The translations under genes and the position numbers were made by a program. A stretch of 64,000 nt of DNA from Phycisphaera sp. (GTDB lineage Bacteria; Planctomycetota; Phycisphaerae; Phycisphaerales; UBA1924): NCBI GenBank assembly GCA_025916675.1, contig CP098402.1:1111205-1175204 (forward strand), written 5' to 3'. This document shows, piece by piece, positions 11,469 through 19,786 of this stretch. The notes under the pieces were generated by a model. The model did no database searches. It was not told the DNA's origin and worked only from the letters and a program-made list of their open reading frames with translations. Position 1 is the first letter of the stretch, and the number at the start of each line of letters is the position of its first letter.

Positions 11469-12913
11469 GGTGTCACCTCGTCGGTGGTCGGGGTCGGGCC
11501 ATTGGTGTGCGGCGTGGGTGGGGCGGGCTCGGGTTGGTGCGGGGGATCGGGCGGCGGGCCGACCAGGCCGACCAGTTCGGCCAGCGCGAGCGACTCGTCC
11601 AGCCGTGCGTCGATCAGGGCCAGGCGGGTCTCGGCCGACCGCGACAGGCTCTCGAGCAAGACCAGGCCACCGCCCTCGCCCAGTTCCAGCAGGGCGCGTG
11701 CGTCGGCCATCTGCCGATCGACGATCGGGATGAATTCGGCTTCGATGGCCCGGCGCTGCTCGGTTGCGGCGAAGAGATACTCGGCCTGGGCGGCAACCGA
11801 TCCGGCAAGACGCTCGTAGGCCGTCTCGAACTCGGCCCGCGCCAGCTCGCGCTGCGCGTGCGCCTCGGCGATGCCCTGCTTGTTGGCGTTCAGGATGGGG
11901 ATGGGCAGCGAGAGCGACAGCCCGAGCAGCGTGTCGCCGCGATCGAATTCCGCCAGCGGGCCGATGGTCAGGTCCGGGTACTGCTCGCGCACCTCGCGCC
12001 GGAGCGTCTGCTCGGCGACCTCGTACTCCTCGCGCAGCCGCCCGAGCGTCGGGCTTCGCTCTGCCAGCGCTTCGGCGGTCAGACCATCGGGGTCAGCGTC
12101 CAGCACGAGCGAGGGCGTCAGCTCGAAGGGGGCCCCGGGCGAGAGGCCCAGCAGGCCGCGGAGCTCGTGCTCGAGCGCCACGGCCTCACGACGCGATCGG
12201 AGCCGGGCTTGCCGCAGGCTTGCCCGCTCGATGACGAACAGCGCCGCCTCGGTCCGCGGCATCTCGCCCGCGTCGGCCAGGCTGGCCGTCGAGTCCACCA
12301 GGGCGTCGATCGACCCGAGCAGCGCGGCGGCCTGCTCGTCCTTGAGCCGGACTGCCGACCAACGCAACCACGCTTGCCGAACACGGGTGCGCGTCGCCCA
12401 TTCGAGCTCGGCCACGCGGGCCAGCTCGGCGGACAACTCCGCGTCGGCCCGGTCCTTCTCGGCGCCCAGCCGGCCCGAGATGGGGATCGTGAAGGCCAGC
12501 CCGGGGGTGACCTGCCACGGGTTGGCCGCGCTCTCGGTGACGGTCAGCACGTCGAGGCCGAACTGGGGATCCTCCCACAGGCCCGCGTGCTCGGCCGTGG
12601 CCAGTGCGACGCCGGCTCGCAGCCGGGCCAAACGCAAGTCCGGGTTAAACACAAGGGCGACCAGTTCGGCCTCGGCCAGCTCCAGCCCGTCGGCGGGATC
12701 GAAGGCCGTGGGCTGGCCGGCCTGGGCCAGGCGGCGGGCGAACGCTCGGACCGGCTCGTCGCCGGCGGTGCGCTGGCGCCAGGCGTCTCCGTGGGCGGGC
12801 AGGTCCAGCGGCCTGGGCTGGTAGCTCTGGCAGCCGGGCAGGATCGCCGCGACGCCCGCGAACGAGAGCAGCGCGCCGGCCAGGCCGGCGGATCGGGATG
12901 GATGCGTGGGCAA
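11465..12913 (-). CDS. TolC-like outer-membrane efflux channel (CusC family lipoprotein)
   Basis: 482 residues from a TTG at 12913, chosen because a GGAG lies eight bases before it and because it places a lipoprotein signal (LSFAGVAAILPGC, Cys28) at the N-terminus. An ATG at 12994 in the same frame would add 27 residues of no clear value. The body is the duplicated outer-membrane efflux fold: long alpha-helical stretches such as AELSAELARVAEL and the repeated EAVALEHELRGLLGLSPG and AHAQRELARAEFETAYERLAGSV. It is the first gene of the efflux operon and provides the outer-membrane exit duct for CusAB. The C-terminus is proline-rich. Confidence 0.9.
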   Translation of the reverse strand: MPTHPSRSAGLAGALLSFAGVAAILPGCQSYQPRPLDLPAHGDAWRQRTAGDEPVRAFARRLAQAGQPTAFDPADGLELAEAELVALVFNPDLRLARLRAGVALATAEHAGLWEDPQFGLDVLTVTESAANPWQVTPGLAFTIPISGRLGAEKDRADAELSAELARVAELEWATRTRVRQAWLRWSAVRLKDEQAAALLGSIDALVDSTASLADAGEMPRTEAALFVIERASLRQARLRSRREAVALEHELRGLLGLSPGAPFELTPSLVLDADPDGLTAEALAERSPTLGRLREEYEVAEQTLRREVREQYPDLTIGPLAEFDRGDTLLGLSLSLPIPILNANKQGIAEAHAQRELARAEFETAYERLAGSVAAQAEYLFAATEQRRAIEAEFIPIVDRQMADARALLELGEGGGLVLLESLSRSAETRLALIDARLDESLALAELVGLVGPPPDPPHQPEPAPPTPHTNGPTPTTDEVTP

Positions 12914-13016
12914 GGGTCGTACTCCGAACGTGTGCGTTGAGACCGGATCGGGGTGCCGGGCGTGCCCGCTCGCAGCGGGCGCACGCAACAGCACGGCTGG
13001 AAGGGGCCAGCCGGAT

Positions 13017-13457
13017 CTAGGTCAGCAGCACGACGGTTCGGAGGTGGACGATGTGGTCCGGCGGTCGCCCGCGGGCATGTGGCCGCACCCGCTCGAAGGC
13101 ACGGGCCCAATGCGCCCATCGAGGCGCACAGTCGGCAATCGCGATCGGCTGCGGCGATGGCAATCGCTCGCGATCACGGCCACGCAGGGTGTCGGAATCA
13201 ACCGAAGGCTCGTGATGGTGGTGATGGCAGCAGCAATGCGAAGCGTCGTTGGGCTCCGCTGGCACCAATTCGTTCCGCGGCGCGGATCCATCATCCGCGT
13301 GATGGGCGTGCCCATGCACGTGCCCGTGACCATGGGCTGCCGGGCCGTGGCCGTGCCCGACAAGCATCGCCCTCGACGCGGCCGGCGCACCCAGCATGGC
13401 TCCTGCGACCATCGCCAGCAGAGCCACCGCCATCATGTGCATGAGCCGGGAACGCAT
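13017..13457 (-). CDS. Secreted histidine-rich metal-binding protein
   Basis: 146 residues from ATG 13457. The N-terminus MRSRLMHMMAVALLAMVAGA is a signal peptide or anchor. Then come two His-rich blocks: HGHGPAAHGHGHVHGHAHHA and CCCHHHHHEP, strongly suggesting transition-metal binding. It sits about 100 bases upstream of the efflux operon on the same strand and is probably expressed with it as a periplasmic metal buffer or sensor. Relatives of this layout (short signal, His/Cys clusters, no enzyme domain) exist among copper-responsive proteins, but I cannot match it to one family. The true start could be one of the internal methionines a few codons later. Confidence 0.75.
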   Translation of the reverse strand: MRSRLMHMMAVALLAMVAGAMLGAPAASRAMLVGHGHGPAAHGHGHVHGHAHHADDGSAPRNELVPAEPNDASHCCCHHHHHEPSVDSDTLRGRDRERLPSPQPIAIADCAPRWAHWARAFERVRPHARGRPPDHIVHLRTVVLLT

Positions 13458-13566
13458 GGACCGCAGTGTAGGCGGAGGTTCCAAGCGAGCTAACGCGGCG
13501 GCCTATGGCCCTCCAATGAGCCCTGGACCCGGATCGCGGCTGCCCGCGCGGCTTGAGCCGGATCTG

Positions 13567-13608
13567 GTAGCAGGCCATCTCCGTCGACCTGTCTGCTACA
13601 CATGCTAC
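13567..13608. promoter_or_regulatory. Candidate activator binding sites (GTAGCAG/CTGCTAC)
   Basis: GTAGCAG at 13567-13573 is inverted as CTGCTAC at 13593-13599, and TGCTAC is repeated at 13603-13608. The cluster sits 125-165 bases upstream of the sigma-54 promoter at 13733, the usual distance for enhancer-binding protein sites. Assignment as the upstream activating sequence of the regulator at 18464-19786 is inference from spacing and symmetry only. A second inverted repeat, AAGCGA-ATC-TCGCTT, lies at 13677-13691. Confidence 0.35.
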
Positions 13609-13732
13609 TTGCCGCAGGCCAATTGTGGGGTGATCTGCGTTCCGCCCGCGAACAACCTTGCGCATCAACCTGCCGAAAGCGAATCTCGCTTCGTACGCCC
13701 TCATTCTCACAGCCCAAGAGAGGGTACGGGCG

Positions 13733-13750
13733 TTGGCACGCTCCTTGCAT
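13733..13750 (+). promoter_or_regulatory. Sigma-54 (RpoN) promoter, -24/-12 elements
   Basis: TTGGCACGCTCCTTGCAT matches the sigma-54 consensus YTGGCACG-N4-TTGCW at every defined base, with the GG at 13735-13736 (-24) and the GC at 13747-13748 (-12) exactly 12 apart. Transcription should start near 13760, about 23 bases before the ATG of the first cassette gene, and an AGGAGA ribosome site follows. The only sigma-54 activator in the window is encoded at the far end of the same cassette. Confidence 0.8.
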
Positions 13751-13782
13751 CGTCGTTCCTCAAGCACACGCAGGAGACAGCT

Positions 13783-14736
13783 ATGCACGACCTTGATCGC
13801 ATCCAGGCGGAATTTGAAGACGACACGGGATTCGATGCTCGCGATCCGTTCGAGGATGAGTTCGAGGCGGACGACCTCGACGATGACCAGATATTTGATC
13901 ACGCTTCTCGCGAGAGCGCTGATGATAGTGATTTGTATGACGAGGACGATGACGACGACCTCGAAATGGCGGACGAGTTTGATGATTCGTATGACGAGAA
14001 TGGGTCCGATCCGGCCTCGGTGGACGACGACGACCTTCCGCTGGACGAAGACATGGAGATGGAGCTGGCGTCCGAGCTCCTCGCCGCGACCGACGACGAG
14101 CAGCTCGAGCGCACCATGCACCGGATCGTCCACGCGCGAACCCACCGGCGTCGTCCACCGAGGCTTGCCATCGATGCGGATGACGACGAGTTCGACGATC
14201 TCGACATGGACGATGGCGAGGACGACGAGCGTCGACGCCGACGGCGCAGAAGGCGGCGCCGACGCGGCCGCCGGCGGCGTGGCTTCCTGGGCAAGGCGTT
14301 AAAGGGCATCGCCAAGAAGGCGCTGCCAATCGTCGGCGGCGCCATCGGATCGGCGATTCCGGTGGTCGGCACGGCAGCCGGCGCCGCGCTGGCCAGCGGC
14401 GCCGGGAAGGCCTTCGGCCTCGAGCTGGAGGGCCTGAGCCCCGAGGACCAGGAATTCGAAGTCGCCCGACGCATCGTGCGACTCGGGGCCGAAGCGGCCG
14501 CCGAGGCCGACGACATCGACGAGGCGGTCGACGACGAGACGGCGGCCAAGGTGGGCATGATCCGTGCCGCCGGCAAGCACGCCCCGGGCGTCATGCCGCG
14601 TCCTGGCTCGATGGGTCGGGGGGCGGGGGGCGGGCGCCGTCGGCGTCGATCCCAAGGCCAGGCCGCGAACACCGGTGATGGCCAGTCCGGCCGCTGGGTG
14701 CGCCGAAACGGCCGCATCGTCCTCTTAGGTCTGTGA
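13783..14736 (+). CDS. Acidic / arginine-rich / glycine-zipper protein, first gene of sigma-54 cassette
   Basis: 317 residues from an ATG with AGGAGA eight bases before it. Residues 1-80 are extremely Asp/Glu-rich. About residue 85 a short helical motif ELASELLAATDDEQLERTM begins. A second acidic stretch (~125-145) is followed by some 18 nearly uninterrupted arginines (~150-168). Then comes a hydrophobic glycine/alanine block, FLGKALKGIAKKALPIVGGA and SAIPVVGTAAGAALASGAG, which looks like a glycine-zipper membrane-active segment. A GLSPEDQEFEVARRIVRLGA motif and a basic C-terminus complete it. There is no classical signal peptide or enzyme motif. The sharp charge segregation suggests a protein that binds nucleic acid, inserts in membranes or is packaged. 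The conserved-looking ELASELL and LSPEDQEFEVARR motifs suggest a real family, whose role I do not know. Confidence 0.8.
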   Translation: MHDLDRIQAEFEDDTGFDARDPFEDEFEADDLDDDQIFDHASRESADDSDLYDEDDDDDLEMADEFDDSYDENGSDPASVDDDDLPLDEDMEMELASELLAATDDEQLERTMHRIVHARTHRRRPPRLAIDADDDEFDDLDMDDGEDDERRRRRRRRRRRRGRRRRGFLGKALKGIAKKALPIVGGAIGSAIPVVGTAAGAALASGAGKAFGLELEGLSPEDQEFEVARRIVRLGAEAAAEADDIDEAVDDETAAKVGMIRAAGKHAPGVMPRPGSMGRGAGGGRRRRRSQGQAANTGDGQSGRWVRRNGRIVLLGL

Positions 14737-14752
14737 ATAGGGGAGCCTTCGC

Positions 14753-16021
14753 GTGCCACTGTCCCCACCAGTCCGAGCCCACCTCCTGCAGGAAGCCGCC
14801 ACGCTCCACGAGCGGGTTCGCAACCTGATGCCGTTCGATCTGCACATGGCTGCCCTCCCCGCGGCGAGCATCTCGGCCCCGGCCCGCCAGCTCATCGACG
14901 ACTTCATCGAACACGGGCGGCGTGACGTTCTGGACCGTCTCGCGGAGTACTGCAACTGGCTGCAACAGGAGCCACGCGCGGACGACGCCGAGGCCCAGCG
15001 GCGCCTGACCTTTATCCGACTGCGCACGGGAACGATGCTCTCACGATTCGATCTGTACGCGGACGTCTTGACGCAACGAAGCGAGCACCGCGTGGGCATC
15101 TGGCTGGCCGGTCTCGAGGCCGCCGCCGAGGATGGCCTGGGCATCGAGGGCGTGGCATCGCCGCCGGTGGTCTGCTATCTCGATCGAGGGGGCGGCGCCG
15201 CGATCCGCCGGGCCCGCACCCGGCTGCCCGGCGGCGAGTTCAACCCGGTCGCGCTCGTGCGCATCCCGCGAGAGCGCATGATCGGCAGCGGGGTGTCTTC
15301 CTCGCTCATCCACGAGGTCGGCCACCAGGGCATGGCCCTGCTCGACCTCGTCCCCTCGATCCGCCCGACCATCGCGGGCTTCGAGGCCCATCGCCCGCAG
15401 GTGTGGTCCCTGTGGCGGACCTGGATCAGCGAGATCCTGGCGGACTTCTGGTCGGTCGCGCGGGTGGGCCCCGCGTCGGTGCTCGGCGTGATGTCCGTGG
15501 TCAGCCTGCCGCGGGCCTTCGTCTTCCGCATCGGCGTGGACGATCCGCATCCGTTCCCCTACATCCGCGTCCGGCTGGCGTGCGCGATGGCCCAGGAACT
15601 CTACCCGCATCCGCAATGGCGCCACCTCGATGGCGTCTGGCAGCGGCTGTACCCGCTCGAAGGGCTGGATGGACGCAGCCGCCGCATCATTGCCGATCTG
15701 TCGGCAACCATGCCAGCGCTCGCCCGGCTCATCGCCGAGCACCGCCCACCCAAGCTCGGCGGACGCAGCCTTCGGCTCGTTCTCGCCTGCCCGTGCAAGG
15801 GCCCCGAACGGCTGCGAAGAACCATTGTCGAGATGCGAAGAGGCAGCGCAAGGCTGGACGACCGATCGCCCTGCCGTGCCCTCGCGGTGCTCGGCCAGGC
15901 GAAGTTCGACAAGCAGCTTAGCGCTGCGCAAGAGACTCGCATCCTCGAGAGGCTGCTGACACACTGGGCGCTGACGCGCACCCGCAACGAAGTGAACACC
16001 TGCGCTGCCCCCGCGGCGTAG
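14753..16021 (+). CDS. Putative zinc metallopeptidase of the sigma-54 cassette
   Basis: 422 residues from a GTG with GGGGAG ten bases upstream, 16 bases after the preceding stop. Residues 187-191 read HEVGH, the HExxH zinc site, with SSLI before it. Glu227 in WISEILADF, 36 residues on, is placed like the third ligand of gluzincin peptidases. The N-terminal 150 residues are helical; the C-terminus is basic with a CPCKG motif. No signal peptide. A soluble zinc peptidase is the best reading, with the neighbouring cassette proteins as possible substrates. The substrate is unknown and the assignment rests on the motif geometry alone. Confidence 0.75.
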   Translation: MPLSPPVRAHLLQEAATLHERVRNLMPFDLHMAALPAASISAPARQLIDDFIEHGRRDVLDRLAEYCNWLQQEPRADDAEAQRRLTFIRLRTGTMLSRFDLYADVLTQRSEHRVGIWLAGLEAAAEDGLGIEGVASPPVVCYLDRGGGAAIRRARTRLPGGEFNPVALVRIPRERMIGSGVSSSLIHEVGHQGMALLDLVPSIRPTIAGFEAHRPQVWSLWRTWISEILADFWSVARVGPASVLGVMSVVSLPRAFVFRIGVDDPHPFPYIRVRLACAMAQELYPHPQWRHLDGVWQRLYPLEGLDGRSRRIIADLSATMPALARLIAEHRPPKLGGRSLRLVLACPCKGPERLRRTIVEMRRGSARLDDRSPCRALAVLGQAKFDKQLSAAQETRILERLLTHWALTRTRNEVNTCAAPAA

Positions 16022-16038
16022 ATCGAAGGAGTCCTATC

Positions 16039-17550
16039 ATGACACAACTGAACGTGACCCAGTCTCAAACATTGCCGCCAACGACCGACGACCAAGGGCT
16101 CTGGAGTGCCATCCGCAACCGCAGTGAAGCAATCTCGTTCGACCGGTACGCGGCGTTCCTGCAGGCGGTGTTCTGCGATGAACAGGAGCCAACGACGACA
16201 TGCTCGTCGATCGCACGGGGCGACGATGGCCTGTTGAATCAGAAGGACGAACTCAAGAACATCGGCCATGGCACGAAGGCGTATCAGACGCTCAAGGCCG
16301 CCACCGAAGTGTTTTTGTTGCTGAATACCGGCATGTACATCCATGAGGGTGGCGCTACGAGCACGTATGCCCGCTCGGAAGACACGACCCCGGGCGGGAC
16401 GGTCTACGTGCCAGCGGCACCGTGCGCCGAGAATCCGTGCGCCGATGCCGCCAACCTAGGAGCATCGGGGCCGCTCCATAACGAAGACAGTGAGGCGACG
16501 CGCATGGCCAACCACGAGAGCCTCGATCTCAAGGCTGTCCAGGAGTTGCTCGAGAAGTATCTTACGGATACGCACGCCATCCTGCCCTACCTCGATCGCA
16601 TCGTGAACGCACTCAACCTCAGCATCGATGACGGCGGCAACGCCTTGTGCGCGCCGCTGCTCGCACGCCGCGTGCATTGCCCCCTCATGATCGAGCTCAT
16701 CTGGAACTACTGGCACGAGGCCGGTGGCCAGATTCAGACCATGAAGGCCATCACGCGGCGGTTCCAGAACCGCCGGGCGTGCGACGCGAACGACCCGCTG
16801 GCCGACCTGGACATCGATCCGCTGCGCCCCCTGGGCAACATCCTGTGGGGCTACGTGCAGGACGAGAGCAACCAGCTCAGCGTGCTCCGCCGCGTGTACG
16901 AGTACGACCACCATTATGGCATGAGTTTGCGTGGCAAGGCCATCCCCCGGATGTGCACCGCCGACAGCCGCTCGAAGTTTATCGCCGGCTTCCACAACCT
17001 GCTCCGCATGGCCCTGGCGTACTACAAGGCCGCCGAGGACACGCAGGTCATCCCCGATACCTTCCCGATGCTCAACAGCTTGAAGGAGGTCCACCTGCTG
17101 CTGGCCGAGGGCGCCGGCAACCAGTTCGGCGACCTGCCCCACCAGTCGCGCATCGAAATGCTCGTGGAGCAGTGGATATTGGGACGCGAAGAGATGCGCG
17201 AGTTCCTGCGCGGCCGCGTGATGGTGCCCTACCCCGCCGCCTTCATGGGCCGCGTCGACACGATGCGCAAGCTCCAGGGCTGGGGCGACACCTCGTTCCG
17301 CTACTTCTACGAGCTGGCGACCTTCGGCGAGCGCCTCCTGCTCTCGATCCGCTTCGGCGACTGGAGCGCGACCTCCAGCGCCGCGAGCGCCGCGAACTGG
17401 GCGAACTACTGGCGCGAGGAGATCCAGGCGTACGTGCACTCGTATCGCGTTGTCACGGGCGTGGACCTGTCGGACACGAAGGCGGACCCGGCGACGCTGC
17501 GGCGGATCGTGACGCCGCCGCAGGAGCTGCTGTCGTCAACTCGCAGCTAG
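16039..17550 (+). CDS. Conserved hypothetical protein of the sigma-54 cassette, 503 aa
   Basis: 503 residues, ATG preceded by AAGGAG at the right distance, 17 bases after the peptidase gene. After a polar N-terminus with several cysteines (CSSIARGDDGLLNQKDELK) the protein is largely helical, with well-formed segments such as CPLMIELIWNYWHEAGGQI, DIDPLRPLGNILWGYVQDE, YEYDHHYGMSLRGKAIPRM and LAEGAGNQFGDLP. The strongly patterned tryptophans, tyrosines and charged pairs look like a conserved globular family, not a shadow frame. No catalytic motif, signal peptide or membrane helix is evident. Given its length and position it may be the core structural or effector component of the cassette. Function unknown. 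Confidence 0.75.
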   Translation: MTQLNVTQSQTLPPTTDDQGLWSAIRNRSEAISFDRYAAFLQAVFCDEQEPTTTCSSIARGDDGLLNQKDELKNIGHGTKAYQTLKAATEVFLLLNTGMYIHEGGATSTYARSEDTTPGGTVYVPAAPCAENPCADAANLGASGPLHNEDSEATRMANHESLDLKAVQELLEKYLTDTHAILPYLDRIVNALNLSIDDGGNALCAPLLARRVHCPLMIELIWNYWHEAGGQIQTMKAITRRFQNRRACDANDPLADLDIDPLRPLGNILWGYVQDESNQLSVLRRVYEYDHHYGMSLRGKAIPRMCTADSRSKFIAGFHNLLRMALAYYKAAEDTQVIPDTFPMLNSLKEVHLLLAEGAGNQFGDLPHQSRIEMLVEQWILGREEMREFLRGRVMVPYPAAFMGRVDTMRKLQGWGDTSFRYFYELATFGERLLLSIRFGDWSATSSAASAANWANYWREEIQAYVHSYRVVTGVDLSDTKADPATLRRIVTPPQELLSSTRS

Positions 17551-17597
17551 ATTGGAAACCCCGGGCTTAAGCCCAAGTGGACAGCAAGGAGTAAAAC

Positions 17598-18467
17598 ATG
17601 ACTTGTACTTGTGCGCCTTCCAACGGTATTGGCGATCAACCTCTGGCAAATGAAGAGGAAGTGTTCGAGCTGGTCATTCCGCGTCAGCAGGCGTTGGTGA
17701 ACTATGAAGAAGAGGCCTTTCTAGGCTTTGGTAAGAAGAACAAACGCAAAGCATCTGGAAAGAAGCGGCAGGCAAGCAAGTCCAGCAGTCCCACCAAGAG
17801 GGCACGCAATAATCCTTGGAAACATGGATTCGAAGACATGCAGAGCATGGAGTCAGAGTACGACAGCGCAATGGAGAATCAGGACTCGGAGACTTCCGAG
17901 CCCTCGTTTGTAAAGTATGCGGATCAGCAACTCCGAAGTTGGGCAGGTAAAGTTAAGACAACGTCAAGCCTTAGGCATGTTGAGCGTGAGAATCACCGGC
18001 TTATGAGTCTGCGATATGTGCGAATGGGCGTAATCGCGGAGCGCATTGAAAGGCTGGTCGCTCATTATACTCGGTCAGGCGGAAACATTTCAACGGGTGC
18101 TGCAATCTATGCAGGGCAATACTTGTCAGCCGATGCGGATCTGAAGGACAAGGAACGCCAAGTGAAGCGTTTTATGAAAGAGTCGGAGAAAATCGGGATA
18201 CGAGCTTGGAATCAATCTGCGACACATGGCGGCACGAACAGCATGAGCAAAGATGCATGGGAGGACAATGCCATCAGGATGGCAACCGGTAACTTCCGAA
18301 GTGATCCAATCCTTGCACTGATTATTGCTGCGCCAGATCAACTCGCAGAAATCGATGCTGTAGCAAAGTACAAAGGCATGGTGGAGCAGATCCAGCGCCT
18401 TTGGAGGCAGAAATACGAGCGGTATTCTGGTGAATCGTACAAGCGTGTTGAGAAAATCAGACGCTAG
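17598..18467 (+). CDS. AT-richer hypothetical protein, last gene of sigma-54 cassette
   Basis: 289 residues with AAGGAGT before the ATG. The N-terminus has CTC and an acidic EEEVFELVIPRQ, then a strongly Lys/Arg/Ser-rich stretch (GKKNKRKASGKKRQ), and a helical C-terminal half (RMGVIAERIERLV ... LADLKDKERQVKRFM-like heptads) without enzyme motifs. Codon use is visibly different from every neighbour: many codons end in A or T, whereas flanking genes are strongly GC-ending. This suggests recent acquisition or a fast-evolving, perhaps cargo- or immunity-like, member. Its TAG shares a CTAG palindrome with the TAG of the convergent regulator gene. Function unknown. Confidence 0.7.
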   Translation: MTCTCAPSNGIGDQPLANEEEVFELVIPRQQALVNYEEEAFLGFGKKNKRKASGKKRQASKSSSPTKRARNNPWKHGFEDMQSMESEYDSAMENQDSETSEPSFVKYADQQLRSWAGKVKTTSSLRHVERENHRLMSLRYVRMGVIAERIERLVAHYTRSGGNISTGAAIYAGQYLSADADLKDKERQVKRFMKESEKIGIRAWNQSATHGGTNSMSKDAWEDNAIRMATGNFRSDPILALIIAAPDQLAEIDAVAKYKGMVEQIQRLWRQKYERYSGESYKRVEKIRR

Positions 18468-19786
18468 TCGGAGGTGGCCTTCCTCATCTGCACCGCCCGC
18501 TCGCTCACCCCCAGCACCTCCGCCGCACGCCGAGAGTTCCCATCGGCGTCCTCGAGCGCAACGCGGAGGGCCAACGCCTCCGCGTCTCGCCCGATCGCCT
18601 TCATGCCGTGGCCCTGGGCCAGGCCGCGGCGAACGGAGTCCTTGAATTGCTCGTCGGGCCAGCCGGCTTGGCTCGTACTTGATCGATCCTCTGGAGGAAT
18701 GTCCCCCGGCGTGATCGGCCCAGCCCCGCCGTGCCGCGTCATGACGCGGACCATGAGCTGGCGCAGCTCGCGGAGGTTGCCCGGATACGCGCGTTGCATG
18801 AGGTATCGATCGACCGCCGGGCACATCTCGATGGGGGCAGAGCCGCCCGAGACCATCGCGGCGAAGTGGCGTGCCAGCAGGGGGATGTCCTCGGTGCGTT
18901 CACGCAGGCTGGGCAGTTGGACGTGCCAGCCGATGGCCCGGTGATACAGGTCCAGGCGGAATCGTCCCTGCCCGACGTCCTCATCCAGATCGCGGTTGGT
19001 CGCGCAGACGAGCCGGAAGTTCGCCCGCTTCCACTGCACGGCGCCAACGGGCTTGTACGCCCCGTCCTCGAGCGAACGGAGCAACTGGGCCTGGATCGAC
19101 ATGGGCAGCTCGCCGAACTCGTCCAGGAACAGCGTGCCGCCGTGGGCGAGCGCGACGGCGCCCTCGCGCTCGGCGATCGCCCCCGTGTAGGCTCCGCGGA
19201 CGTGGCCAAACAGTTCGCTGCCGGCGAGCTCGGGCGACACGGTGCCGCAATCGAGCACGACGAACGAGCCACGCTTGTCTCGGCCGTCAAGCGCATGGAT
19301 GAGCCGCGCGGCGAGTTCCTTGCCGGTGCCGCTTTCTCCGGTAATCAGAACATTCGCGCTGCTGAACCGCGCAATCTCGACGAGCCGCCGAAGGCACGCC
19401 ACCCACGCGTGGCTGGTGCCGAGCACGGTCCGTTGTACCGCGTCTGAGGCCACGAGCGAGTCGATATCCGAAAGCCGTTGGGCCCGTTCGACCACCGCCG
19501 CGGCGGCCGCCTCCTCGTCTAATCCTTCGATCACATCGAGTGCGCCCGCATCCATGCAATCCCATGCGCTCTTCGGTGCAACATGATCTTGGCACACGAT
19601 GAGGTGTGGTACTGGATCTGAGGGCCCGGACTGACGAATATCTTCGGGCCGTTCGACAAGCGAGACCGCGAGCGTGACATCGGGGTCCGCTGCTTCGACC
19701 ACTCGCACATCATGGCTACGCAAAATGGCCTTGAAGCGTGCACGCCGGTCGGAACTGCTCGTGCTGCAAAGCAATACGCTGGCCAC
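18464..19786 (-). CDS. Sigma-54-dependent transcriptional activator (enhancer-binding protein)
   Basis: 440 residues from a GTG start. Residues 1-115 form a receiver-like domain that lacks the usual phospho-acceptor aspartate at the end of strand 3 (LIVCQDHV), so it is probably not controlled by a classical kinase. Residues ~120-345 are the AAA+ sigma-54 interaction domain: Walker A GESGTGKE (150-157), the sigma-54 contact loop GAYTGA (198-203, a conservative change from GAFTGA), Walker B GTLFLDEFGE (217-226) and an arginine-finger region NLRELRQL. The C-terminal ~35 residues are a Fis-type helix-turn-helix (SRRAAEVLGVSERAVQMRK). It faces the four-gene cassette that starts with a sigma-54 promoter, so it is very likely its dedicated activator. 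Confidence 0.92.
   Translation of the reverse strand: MASVLLCSTSSSDRRARFKAILRSHDVRVVEAADPDVTLAVSLVERPEDIRQSGPSDPVPHLIVCQDHVAPKSAWDCMDAGALDVIEGLDEEAAAAAVVERAQRLSDIDSLVASDAVQRTVLGTSHAWVACLRRLVEIARFSSANVLITGESGTGKELAARLIHALDGRDKRGSFVVLDCGTVSPELAGSELFGHVRGAYTGAIAEREGAVALAHGGTLFLDEFGELPMSIQAQLLRSLEDGAYKPVGAVQWKRANFRLVCATNRDLDEDVGQGRFRLDLYHRAIGWHVQLPSLRERTEDIPLLARHFAAMVSGGSAPIEMCPAVDRYLMQRAYPGNLRELRQLMVRVMTRHGGAGPITPGDIPPEDRSSTSQAGWPDEQFKDSVRRGLAQGHGMKAIGRDAEALALRVALEDADGNSRRAAEVLGVSERAVQMRKATSD

Noticed and set aside
13681-13782. N-terminal extension of the acidic cassette protein starting as far as 13396
   Set aside because: The extension would run over the sigma-54 promoter and is not protein-like; the ATG at 13783 has an AGGAGA site.
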